DNA of 64,000 nucleotides from Clostridia bacterium (GTDB lineage Bacteria > Bacillota > Clostridia > Christensenellales > Borkfalkiaceae): NCBI GenBank assembly GCA_017471785.1, contig JAFURP010000023.1, positions 1 to 64,000 on the forward strand, written 5' to 3'. Made by a program: the position numbers and the translations under genes. Positions 26,926 to 34,646 of this stretch are shown in pieces (the stretch's first letter is position 1; every line of letters starts with the position of its first letter). Under the pieces are notes generated by a model. It was not told the DNA's origin. It searched no databases and saw only the letters and a program-made list of their open reading frames with translations.

Positions 26926-28515
26926 TTACCACCATCCTTGCGCGTCAAAACGGCTCCATCTGGTATAATGATAATCGTACAACCCGTCGAAATACTGCTT
27001 CGCCGTCATATCTTTATGCAAAAGAAACGCCGTGAACGGATAGCTGTACGAAGTGCCGTTTACGTCCGAAGACCAAACCATAGATTTGTAATACGTATTG
27101 TTTTGGTCCATCATATCGTTCAAGCTTATCGAATAATAGATCTTCGTATCGTTGTCTTGATAGAAATCGAATCTACTTTGTTGGAAATAGGTAAGCTCCG
27201 CTCTTTGTTCGGGCGTCAAGTCGTAATCGTACGGGCGCGTAACGCCGGTGTACTGCGTAAAGATCCGCAACGCTTCTTCCGTATGGAGGTATTGGAAAAA
27301 TCTCTTGGCTACTTCCATTTTCGTCGTGTTCGCGTTGATGAAGATCATCGTGGAGCTACCGCTGTTCAACGCGGTACGTCCGCTTGCGGAGGATCCGTCG
27401 TTCGCCTTGGGAATGGGCATCATCGCAAAGCGTCTGGTGCCGTAAGCCCACGTTTCGTCGTTCTCTACGACCAAATCGTCGAAGTCGCTACGCGCCTCCG
27501 TTTCCCACCAATCGCCGTCGAGAAGCATAGCGATACGCTTTTCGTCCGTTCGGGAAGCGAGGAAATCCAACTGCGCGGAACGGTGCGTGTACGTAACGTC
27601 GCCGACGCTACCCAAATAGTTGGCGTTGTTGGAGAGCAATTCCCTTGCAAACTGCAACGCGTATTCCTTGCCCTTTACCTTTTGGAGCAAATATCCGTTG
27701 CTGTTATCGATAGGCGTATCCACGCCGTCGATATTCAACGTACCCGAAAGGGTGGATTGCACCAGCATATTGTCGTAGCCCTCGTAATCGGCTACCATAT
27801 TATATAAGAACGTATTACTGTAGCTTTGATCCAAGCCCATCCACGTAAGAGGTATCAACGAGTAATCGCGCATTCTCTTAAGCAACGCAAAGAAGTCGTC
27901 GTAGGTCACGGGCAAACCGTCGTCCTGCGTATTCGCTTCGCCGTCCTGACCGACCGTACGGTTTTCCGTCGCCGTCCAGCCGCCGCCCTCTTTCATATAC
28001 AGCTCGTTTTCTTCAAACAGATCCACGTCGTAAATAAAGCCTGCCTGCGCGAGATAGGTGGGCATAGCGTAATATTTGTCCTCTATGTTGAAATACTCCT
28101 TCGCTTGCCCTTCCCCGAGCTTGTCGAGAATGGAAACCTCCTCGCCGTATTTGGTCAATTTTTCGGTAACGACGTCCGTTACGTCCGCGATCATATCCTT
28201 ACTGACCAATTCGATATAGGGAACGCTTTCCACTACGTAAACGTCCTGTCTTGCCGTAGCCATAGTAGCGGGAAGATTTTTATACTCGGTCTTGGAATTA
28301 TCGATCTTGAAATTCATCGTAACGTCGGGATTCGCCGCCTTAAAACCGTCGATGGCTTTATACAGCCATTCGTCGCCCAAACCGCCGTAATAGTTGGCGA
28401 TATAAACGGTATTCGCGCTATCCTCGTTGCCGCCCGCGCCACACGCCGCGAGAGAGCCGAGCGTCATCAATCCAGCCAGCGCCGTTACCATAATCCTTGT
28501 GCTTCTTTTAATCAT
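26926..28515 (-). CDS. extracellular solute-binding lipoprotein (CUT1 family)
   Basis: A 529-aa lipoprotein: signal MIKRSTRIMVTALAGL and lipobox LAAC (about residue 25), then the two-lobe family 1 binding-protein fold (VYIANYYGGLGDEWLYKAIDGFKAANPDV; RIAMLLDGDWWETEARSD; NSGSSTMIFINANTTK). It captures a sugar or oligosaccharide and hands it to the two permeases. The size matches the larger LplA-type binding proteins, which in Bacillus are linked to galacturonate oligomers, but the ligand is not determined here. ATG at 28515 after AAGGAGG. First gene of the operon. Confidence 0.92.
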   Translation of the reverse strand: MIKRSTRIMVTALAGLMTLGSLAACGAGGNEDSANTVYIANYYGGLGDEWLYKAIDGFKAANPDVTMNFKIDNSKTEYKNLPATMATARQDVYVVESVPYIELVSKDMIADVTDVVTEKLTKYGEEVSILDKLGEGQAKEYFNIEDKYYAMPTYLAQAGFIYDVDLFEENELYMKEGGGWTATENRTVGQDGEANTQDDGLPVTYDDFFALLKRMRDYSLIPLTWMGLDQSYSNTFLYNMVADYEGYDNMLVQSTLSGTLNIDGVDTPIDNSNGYLLQKVKGKEYALQFARELLSNNANYLGSVGDVTYTHRSAQLDFLASRTDEKRIAMLLDGDWWETEARSDFDDLVVENDETWAYGTRRFAMMPIPKANDGSSASGRTALNSGSSTMIFINANTTKMEVAKRFFQYLHTEEALRIFTQYTGVTRPYDYDLTPEQRAELTYFQQSRFDFYQDNDTKIYYSISLNDMMDQNNTYYKSMVWSSDVNGTSYSYPFTAFLLHKDMTAKQYFDGLYDYHYTRWSRFDAQGWW

Positions 28516-28594
28516 ATTTGCCTCCTTAAAAATGAGTTTCGTTATACTACCCGAAGCGTTACTGCGCTTACGGTTTATTGCCGTTAAATCTTTA

Positions 28595-28636
28595 TTTGTT
28601 GCTTGTGGTACAAGCAACAAACAGGACGTCCTGTTT
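28595..28636. promoter_or_regulatory. two overlapping perfect palindromes in the operon leader
   Basis: Palindrome 1: TTTGTTGCTTGT (28595-28606), 3-nt spacer, ACAAGCAACAAA (28610-28621). Palindrome 2: AAACAGGACGTCCTGTTT (28619-28636). They share three bases and lie about 22-63 nt downstream of the predicted start of the leftward transcript. Likely repressor sites (the divergent ArsR-type gene is the obvious candidate) or, as RNA, alternative hairpins. Confidence 0.65.
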
Positions 28637-28664
28637 CACGCCTTTTGCATCGTTCGACAAGTTT

Positions 28665-28694
28665 ATTATATCACACCTATTTTTTACGTGTCAA
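28665..28694 (-). promoter_or_regulatory. promoter of the ABC importer/GLUG operon
   Basis: Fully consensus boxes reading leftward: TTGACA (28694-28689), 18-bp spacer, TATAAT (28670-28665). The leader is about 140 nt and holds the two palindromes. Confidence 0.82.
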
Positions 28695-28837
28695 TACCGA
28701 AAAGCCAAATAATCGCTTCCGATTTTTGACAAAATACCCCCTGCACAGCTTCAGAAAACCTGAAACACAAACTTTTTTATCCAAATTTTGGCTACCGATT
28801 TTAGGTTTTAATTTTTTGAAGCACCGCGCTTTTACTC

Positions 28838-28866
28838 TTGATTTTTTGAAACGCTTGTGCTATAAT
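28838..28866 (+). promoter_or_regulatory. promoter of the ArsR-type regulator gene
   Basis: TTGATT (28838-28843), 17-bp spacer, TATAAT (28861-28866). The decamer ATTTTTTGAA occurs at 28811-28820 and again at 28841-28850, exactly 30 bp apart and covering the -35 region, a possible autoregulatory site. Confidence 0.8.
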
Positions 28867-28914
28867 AAAGAAAAAAATACGCATACCGAGCGCATGCGTA
28901 AGAAGAGGTTTTAT

Positions 28915-29862
28915 ATGAGCGATTATATAAACGAGAACAAAGAATTATACTTTCATCTTCACAGTAAGGCGGAACAGCCGTATATTGCCAAGATCGGCAA
29001 GGCGTTCTCCTCGCCCGACAGGCTGCGGATCCTCGATTTCATATCGAGTACGCCTGCGAACATACAGGAGATATCCAAGCAGTTGAATATTCCCCTCTCT
29101 ACGGTATCCTCGCACGTGGAGGTATTGAGCGACGCACAGCTTATACTCACCGCCTATCAGCCGGGGCTGAAGGGGCATATGAAGGTATGCTATCGGGTCG
29201 CCAATCTCGTCAGCGTCAATTTCAATACGCCGGCGCCGAAAAAGAAAGAGGAACGCAGCTTTGAAATCCCCGTCGGGCACTTCTCGGAGATCGACGTCAC
29301 CGCGCCCTGCGGTATGATAGACGGAAAGGCGCGGTGGATCGGAAAGATAGACTCCCCCAAGCACCTCTACTTACCCGAGCGCGTCAACGCGGAGCTGTTG
29401 TGGTTTAACGAAGGGTTTATTACGTACCTCGTACCCAATTTGGATAAGCATATCGGCTACAGCGAGATCTCCCTTTCGATGGAGGTATGCTCGGAGGCGG
29501 TATATTATCGCGACGTTTGGCCGAGCGATATCACCATCTTCCTCAACGACGTGGAGATCGCTACCTTTACCTCCCCCGGGGATTTCGGGGGAAAGCGCGG
29601 TAAATACACGCCGACCGAGTGGAGCCTTGAGAGCACGCAATTCGGGATATTGAAAACCTTTACGATCAATGAAAGCGGCGTGTTTATCGATTTTGCGCCT
29701 TATAGCGATAAAATCACGATCAAAGACCTGCAATTGGAAACGCGGAATTGTATTTCGCTGAAGATCGGCATCAAAGCGGACGCGGTGCATAAGGGAGGCG
29801 TAAACCTCTTTGGCAAAAACTTCGGCAATCATCCGCAAGCCATCGTCATCACGACGAAATAA
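28915..29862 (+). CDS. ArsR-type winged-helix regulator with a C-terminal beta domain
   Basis: A 315-aa protein. Residues ~15-95 form an ArsR-like winged helix (IGKAFSSPDRLRILDFISS ... NIQEISKQLNIPLSTVSSHVEVLSDAQLI). Residues ~110-315 are an unrecognised, mostly beta domain (SLSMEVCSEAVYYRDVWPSDITIFLNDVEI, KIGIKADAVHKGGVNLFGKNFG) that could sense a sugar; similar two-part regulators occur beside carbohydrate genes in Clostridia. No ArsR metal-site cysteines are evident. ATG at 28915 follows GAAGAGG at good spacing; a start 21 nt upstream lacks one. It is divergent from the importer operon, its likely target. Confidence 0.78.
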   Translation: MSDYINENKELYFHLHSKAEQPYIAKIGKAFSSPDRLRILDFISSTPANIQEISKQLNIPLSTVSSHVEVLSDAQLILTAYQPGLKGHMKVCYRVANLVSVNFNTPAPKKKEERSFEIPVGHFSEIDVTAPCGMIDGKARWIGKIDSPKHLYLPERVNAELLWFNEGFITYLVPNLDKHIGYSEISLSMEVCSEAVYYRDVWPSDITIFLNDVEIATFTSPGDFGGKRGKYTPTEWSLESTQFGILKTFTINESGVFIDFAPYSDKITIKDLQLETRNCISLKIGIKADAVHKGGVNLFGKNFGNHPQAIVITTK

Positions 29863-29872
29863 GACGCACGAA

Positions 29873-29902
29873 AAAAAAGACGGACTCGTTCCGTCTTTTT
29901 TC
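29873..29902 (+). terminator. terminator of the ArsR-type gene
   Basis: 12-bp stem AAAAAAGACGGA/TCCGTCTTTTTT with a 5-nt loop. Confidence 0.9.
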
Positions 29903-29903
29903 G

Positions 29904-29993
29904 TGGCGCGGAGAAAGGGATTTGAAGCGAATACGCTATACTTGAAAGCCCTTATATTTCAAAAGGATTTCGTATATGCTGCCCCAACTCCGC
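29904..29993 (-). pseudogene. degraded tRNA-Ser-like sequence
   Basis: Leftward, 90 nt begin GCGGAGT and end CTCCGC-G-CCA, closing an acceptor-like stem of 6 bp with the G discriminator typical of serine tRNAs. TTCAAATCCC resembles a T-loop and 3' T-stem, AGCG/CGCT a variable arm, and TTTTGAAA an anticodon loop for UGA. The 5' T-stem and anticodon stem do not pair, so it is not a working tRNA. It sits at the edge of the A+T-rich pectin operon and could be an integration scar. Confidence 0.4.
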
Positions 29994-30280
29994 CCCATAA
30001 ACCAGAAGCTTGCCTTATTTATCAAAAACCCGTCGCGCGATAGCTTATCTTATTTACATACTATCCATTTATCTTTCTCTTCTAACCCCAAATTTTCTAT
30101 CGCTCTTTCAAAATTTTTGACCATATTAAAATCCGTAGGATGATGCTCGCTACCGCAATAAAATTTACAGCTACGATCCTTTGCGATACGATACGGGCGT
30201 AAAACAATTTCCATATAAATATATTTCAAATAAAGAAATTTAGTCGTTAAAAAATAAAAATCGTCCAAGATGAAGCCCCA
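29994..30280. other. non-coding or decayed stretch downstream of the pectin operon
   Basis: An A+T-rich stretch with no gene I can support. A leftward frame (30289-30050) ends in a protein-like segment (CKFYCGSEHHPTDFNMVKNFERAIENL) but has no ribosome binding site and its ATGs lie in or near the terminator. This suggests the remnant of a lost gene. Confidence 0.4.
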
Positions 30281-30325
30281 AAAAAACATAAAACCCGTGG
30301 TGTTATAGCTTACACAACGGGCTTT
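30281..30325 (-). terminator. terminator of the pectin operon
   Basis: Leftward stem of CCCGTTGTGT and ACACCACGGG with a loop of ~8 nt, followed by a U-rich run. Confidence 0.75.
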
Positions 30326-30348
30326 ACTTTTTATACTTTCTTAAACAA

Positions 30349-31671
30349 TTATATCAACTCCACTTTCGTTAAAACCGCATACTCTCCGTCTTGCCGTGCG
30401 CTTGTAGCAAACACCACGCTCTGCTCGCCGTCTCCGCCTATCCCGACTTGCAATTCGTATTCCCCGCTTTGCATTTCTTCGGGAATAGATATTTCTATAA
30501 TTTCTTCGTATTTGCCCTCAATCCATTTGCGGATATCCACGCCCGTTTGGAAGCTCTTTGCATAGGTATCGTTTTTTAACCGAAGATAAAGCGGTAATTT
30601 ATGATATATCGGCGCAACCCCGACGTTGTCTACCACAAGACGCACCGTCAGTTTTTCACCGCGTTTTACGCTCGTTTGCGTTTCCACTTCGTCGATTACA
30701 AAATGATAACCCATTTTCGCCGTCCACTCGTCGATTTTATCCTTCCATTCAAACGGTATCGGCAACGATTTTGCGTTAAACGTACTCACGTGCCAAGAAA
30801 GTAAAGTTTCTATGATTTTATCCAAACCCCAACCCTTTCTTTGCCATTCGCCAAGCCACCAGTAAGACTCAAACGATATATGTCCTTTCTTCCAAATATC
30901 CCCCATTCTTTCTACATTTGGCGGTAAGCTTATATACGTTGAATGCGGATGACCGATACAATCCGCGCGCCAGCCTATGGGCGCTTTTTCGTTGGAATAA
31001 TAAACAAGCCAAGGAACGTCTACTTGTCCGATTAAATGCGTGTTTCTAAATACTTCCGTATATACATCCACAGATTTTTCAAGCTCTTCTTTGGTAAATA
31101 AATCAATGTGACTGCCTTCGCCCCACGAACCAGGGAGCGAGATATCTATAAACGCAAGCGTAGGGTCGCTATCAAACCGCTTGCCAAAGGCACGAACCGC
31201 GTTCCCAAAATACTCTAAAAATCTGGGGTCTGACGGACATTCTTTTACCCGTTTCCCTTTGGGTCTTGCAGGACATTCAATTTTCGTTTTTAACCAGTCG
31301 GGCACGTCGTCGCTTTCACGAGTACTATGTTGCATTAAACGGAACATTACCGTTTGGTCGTTCTCTCTCGCTTTTTGCAATATATCTTCAATAAAGGCGT
31401 AATTATATTCCCCTTCGACAGGCTCAAATTCTTTCCATAAAATACGGATATATACGACGGAGCAATCGGGATAATAGCCCTGCGCTCTACCCTTTTCTTC
31501 TACGTAATCGGGTACGGGATAACATTCTACGTATTCCGTTTCCGTCATATTATTTTCAGGCTTTACGATTAAATCGGAATACAATTCGTCGTTTCTAAAA
31601 TGCTGAAAGCTTGTAAAACCGATATACGGATTTTGTTTTCTTTCTCTTTGATAATTATATTTTTTTATCAT
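30349..31671 (-). CDS. DUF4832-type TIM-barrel protein (glycosidase-like)
   Basis: A 440-aa cytoplasmic protein. The start NPYIGFTSFQHFR and the barrel-like region with VVYIRILWKEFEPVEGEYNY, MFRLMQHS and DISLPGSWGEGSHID (about residues 50-270) resemble retaining glycosidases of the GH-A type. The acidic residue in GSWGEG is a candidate catalytic one. The C-terminal ~110 residues form an Ig-like beta domain typical of DUF4832 (VETQTSVKRGEKLTVRLVVDNVGVAPIYHKLPLYLRL). Activity is unproven; context suggests a pectic or related glycan. ATG after AAAGGAA. Last gene of the operon. Confidence 0.7.
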   Translation of the reverse strand: MIKKYNYQRERKQNPYIGFTSFQHFRNDELYSDLIVKPENNMTETEYVECYPVPDYVEEKGRAQGYYPDCSVVYIRILWKEFEPVEGEYNYAFIEDILQKARENDQTVMFRLMQHSTRESDDVPDWLKTKIECPARPKGKRVKECPSDPRFLEYFGNAVRAFGKRFDSDPTLAFIDISLPGSWGEGSHIDLFTKEELEKSVDVYTEVFRNTHLIGQVDVPWLVYYSNEKAPIGWRADCIGHPHSTYISLPPNVERMGDIWKKGHISFESYWWLGEWQRKGWGLDKIIETLLSWHVSTFNAKSLPIPFEWKDKIDEWTAKMGYHFVIDEVETQTSVKRGEKLTVRLVVDNVGVAPIYHKLPLYLRLKNDTYAKSFQTGVDIRKWIEGKYEEIIEISIPEEMQSGEYELQVGIGGDGEQSVVFATSARQDGEYAVLTKVELI

Positions 31672-31697
31672 ATTATTTCCTTTACCGAACCATTGAA

Positions 31698-33080
31698 TTA
31701 AAGATATTCTGTTAAATATTTTGCAGTATTTGCCACCATTTCGTCAAACAGCGTTTTTGCATCTTTTACGGGAATATTCATCTGCGGGTCTTCAATAAAC
31801 GCAAGGAACACTTTGTCTAAATCCCTTTCAGTCGCCCCGTCGCTAACCGTTTCTTGTATACCTACGATACGAGAAATCAAAGAATACAGCTCGTTAGGGA
31901 TATTCCCCGCGTAAACAGGCATTACTTCGTTTGCTCGGAAAGTTGCGTTCGTTTCCACAACCGCGCCGAGCGGTAAGTTTGGAATTTGCCCTTGGTTAGG
32001 TATATTTACGTTCGTGATCATATTTTCCAAGCCAAGCAACGCACGCATTTGGTTTACGCCGTCTTCGCCCGTACGCTTTATCGTGATAGGCATTTCGCCC
32101 GACAACATTGCCTCGCTTTTTCCTAAACGTTCTTTTAAGTTTTGTCTACGCCACTCCACGGACGTAAGCGCATATTTCCAACTATCTACCGTTTGCGGGT
32201 CTTTTAAGTACCAGCTTGACGGGCAAAACTCCGCAAGATGTCTATCGCCTGCGGCGGCAATATAACCAAATCTCTTAAATAAATCCATTTTGACGAGTTG
32301 ATATTCCATAAACGCCTTATTCGCCCAGTTTTTCTTAGTCGAATAACCCGTTTCGGCGTATTTATCGCAAAAGCTATCGTAAACGCCAAACACGTCGTGA
32401 TTATTGCAAGACGCGTCCGTAATCCAAGTAAAATGATTAACGCCTATAACGTTCGTTCTTATATCGTCCCTTGCATATACGTCCGTATTGTAATAATCGT
32501 TTAAGGCAATAGAAAGCAATCTTTGCGTACCGAATACTTCATGACAACAACCGAACGCCTTAATCTTCGGGAACGTACGGTAGAGCGTTTTTACACAAAG
32601 GGTCATAGGGTTGGTATAATTGATAACCCACGCGTTTGGACAACACTTCTCAACCGCCTTTGCAATCACTTCAAACATGGGAATAGTGCGAAGGGCACGA
32701 ATAATACCACCAGGTCCCGTCGTATCGCCCACCGATTGATAAATCCCGTATTTTTCAGGAGTATGTACGTCCGATTCCATTTCGTCAAACGTTCCTGGCA
32801 AAATGGAAATCACGACGAAATCCGCACCGCTTAACGCATCTTCTAACGTATCCGCCACGGTATAATGCCATTCCGATTTTGCACCTTCCGCTTGATTATA
32901 TTGTTCGCCGATAATGCGGTTTTTTTCCGCCGCCACTTTATCGATATCGTATAAGCACACCGTACCGCTCATATCGGGCGCGGAAATAAGGTCGCTCATA
33001 AAACCCCACGCCCAACCGCGCGAGCCACCGCCGATATAACCGATTTTTACGTCTTTTGCACATTTATTTTCGTAATACAT
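31698..33080 (-). CDS. GH4 alpha-galacturonidase (LplD-like)
   Basis: A 460-aa cytoplasmic enzyme of glycoside hydrolase family 4, which uses NAD+ and a divalent metal in an oxidation-elimination mechanism. The Rossmann start VKIGYIGGGSRGW (residues 11-23), the segment INYTNPMT (153-160) and the metal-site motif CHEV (179-182) are visible. CHEV, rather than CHS or CNV/CNI, is the signature I know for galacturonidases such as Bacillus LplD, and it fits the kdu genes in the same operon. It would release galacturonate from imported oligomers. ATG at 33080 after AAAGGAGAG, 14 nt behind the CBM9-like gene. Confidence 0.87.
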   Translation of the reverse strand: MYYENKCAKDVKIGYIGGGSRGWAWGFMSDLISAPDMSGTVCLYDIDKVAAEKNRIIGEQYNQAEGAKSEWHYTVADTLEDALSGADFVVISILPGTFDEMESDVHTPEKYGIYQSVGDTTGPGGIIRALRTIPMFEVIAKAVEKCCPNAWVINYTNPMTLCVKTLYRTFPKIKAFGCCHEVFGTQRLLSIALNDYYNTDVYARDDIRTNVIGVNHFTWITDASCNNHDVFGVYDSFCDKYAETGYSTKKNWANKAFMEYQLVKMDLFKRFGYIAAAGDRHLAEFCPSSWYLKDPQTVDSWKYALTSVEWRRQNLKERLGKSEAMLSGEMPITIKRTGEDGVNQMRALLGLENMITNVNIPNQGQIPNLPLGAVVETNATFRANEVMPVYAGNIPNELYSLISRIVGIQETVSDGATERDLDKVFLAFIEDPQMNIPVKDAKTLFDEMVANTAKYLTEYL

Positions 33081-33094
33081 CTTCTTTCTCTCCT

Positions 33095-33646
33095 TTATAA
33101 ATAATCTTTCAACCAAATGTAGCGCGCAGGCGTATGGAATTTACCACGCATCGTCGGATTAAGGGCGTATAATAAAAATTCCCCGTGTCCATATTTTCCT
33201 CCGTCCGTATCAATACGGTATGCGTTAAAATATATTTCGCCTTCGCCCGTACGAATTTTATCTTTGGGGATTTTTACTGTTGCGACGTATCCGCCGTTTC
33301 GTAAAAGCACCTGCGTTTCTACGAACGGCTTATCTACAAAATCAATCGCAAGGACAGGCTCGCCGTTGTCTTCTCCCTGATAGGTCATTTTCGCAAGCAT
33401 CAATCCGTTATAAGGGCTAAGCTCGATTTCGTAATATACCTTTCTATCAGGGTCTGTTCCGATTAAAATTTCACATATATCCCCGTCCGAATGTAATTGA
33501 TTATATTCTTTATACGGACAATGGTATTTACAATTTTCCGCCGTAAAAACAAAGGTCAAAATACCCTTTTCTTCGGTAATTTCCACCGTCGTTTTCCGCT
33601 CCGTTTCTTCCGCACCCGTCCGACAATTTCTCAACTCGTAAACCAT
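33095..33646 (-). CDS. CBM9-like carbohydrate-binding protein
   Basis: A 183-aa single-domain protein resembling family 9-type carbohydrate-binding modules: DGDICEILIGTDPDRKVYYEIELSPYNGLMLAKM, VKIPKDKI, and the closing YALNPTMRGKFHTPARYIWL. There is no signal peptide, so it acts inside the cell, unlike most CBMs. It could assist GH4 or GH88, or be a stand-alone enzyme subunit. ATG follows AAGGAG; the next gene upstream ends 3 nt before it. Confidence 0.72.
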   Translation of the reverse strand: MVYELRNCRTGAEETERKTTVEITEEKGILTFVFTAENCKYHCPYKEYNQLHSDGDICEILIGTDPDRKVYYEIELSPYNGLMLAKMTYQGEDNGEPVLAIDFVDKPFVETQVLLRNGGYVATVKIPKDKIRTGEGEIYFNAYRIDTDGGKYGHGEFLLYALNPTMRGKFHTPARYIWLKDYL

Positions 33647-33649
33647 CTC

Positions 33650-34282
33650 TCACTCCTTGCGCATTTCTTCATAGGACGTTCTAAACGGCTTGGTATACGG
33701 TCTATACACCTTCAAATCCCTAAACTGAATTTTACTTGCATACACGCCAAGCCCTACGCGACCATACTTGATAAGCGGATTATTATCCAAAAGCTCTACG
33801 GCAAGCTCGCCGTCGATAAACAAAAACAAACGCTTACCTACTCTTCCCGTTTGGATATGATATTCTTTATTCGGGTCAAAGCGATGCATACCCGTCAACG
33901 CTTCTACGTTGCTGTCCAAAGGATATTTTTCAATACCCGTTTTGCCTATCCACCAGCCTTGCATACCGCCGACGTACCCGTCGTAAGGCTCACCTTTTTC
34001 ATAATTCCAGCCGTTCGCGCAAAAGGTGAAATTCAAATCGTTTTCATAGGGAGCAACCGTTTTACCGTAAAAATCCAATAAAATATCCCCTTCAAAGGAT
34101 TTATGGGAATAAATTAAACCGCCACCGTCTTCTTCCATAAACCCAACAAGAACACCGTCTTTTGCCGTCCACTCTCCGCCTGCTATTTCAAAATCACGCT
34201 CCAAAAGCTCTTGCGTAAAATGTGCGTGATACAATAATTCGCTTTTTTCTTCTATAATATCTATTTCTTTAATTCTTAACAT
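33650..34282 (-). CDS. YesU/DUF1961-like jelly-roll protein
   Basis: A 210-aa cytoplasmic protein with a concanavalin-like beta-sandwich pattern (GGEWTAKDGVLVGFMEEDGGGLIYSHKSFEGDILLDFYGK, YHIQTGRVGKRLFLFIDGELAVELLDNNPL, GRVGLGVYASKIQFRDLKVYRP). Size and pattern resemble YesU (DUF1961) of the Bacillus rhamnogalacturonan cluster and DUF1080-type sugar-active domains. The function is unknown. The start at 34282 (MLRIKEID) is chosen for AGGAG upstream; an ATG at 34384 would overlap the permease remnant. Confidence 0.68.
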   Translation of the reverse strand: MLRIKEIDIIEEKSELLYHAHFTQELLERDFEIAGGEWTAKDGVLVGFMEEDGGGLIYSHKSFEGDILLDFYGKTVAPYENDLNFTFCANGWNYEKGEPYDGYVGGMQGWWIGKTGIEKYPLDSNVEALTGMHRFDPNKEYHIQTGRVGKRLFLFIDGELAVELLDNNPLIKYGRVGLGVYASKIQFRDLKVYRPYTKPFRTSYEEMRKE

Positions 34283-34317
34283 TTTTTTTGCTCCTATTTT
34301 TAATCCTAAAAATTTTT

Positions 34318-34641
34318 TTATACAAGCATAGCGCCGATACCGATAAAGACAATACCAAGTATCCCCATCCATAAAGACAACCACTGTTTATTCGTAATTT
34401 TTTCTTTAAGAATAATCATGGATAAAACGCTTGTAGCTATAATTCCACCGCCGCGGAAAATTTTTTGCCATATCCCCATTGCTCCGCCAAACAAGAAACC
34501 GCCAAACGACGCTACCGCCCATAATGCGCTCATTTTCTTTTCTTCCTTTTTTACGGAAAAAACAAAGGAAACGATAATCAATAAAATACCTATGATATGT
34601 AATGCATTGTAAAAAATAATAATAAGTATTCCATATCGCAA
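34318..34641 (-). pseudogene. decayed DMT-type permease
   Basis: A 107-aa frame that aligns by eye with two separated parts of DMT permeases: a central piece (LWAVASFGGFLFGGAMGIWQKIF) joined directly to the C-terminal helices (RGGGIIATSVLSMIILKEKITNKQWLSLWMGILGIVFIGIG). The first ~130 residues and an internal stretch of roughly 90 are missing compared with the intact 303-aa relative at 2933-3844. It is most likely an in-frame deletion remnant; a functional four-helix protein is a less likely alternative. It lies in the operon between the kduD and YesU-like genes. Confidence 0.6.
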
Positions 34642-34646
34642 CAGCG

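Noticed and set aside
29904-29993. Functional tRNA-Ser or tRNA-Sec
   Set aside because: The T-stem and anticodon stem do not pair, so it was recorded as a degraded copy.
30050-30289. A 79-codon leftward frame downstream of the pectin operon
   Set aside because: No ribosome binding site at either ATG, and the first ATG lies in the terminator. Kept only as a possible gene remnant.
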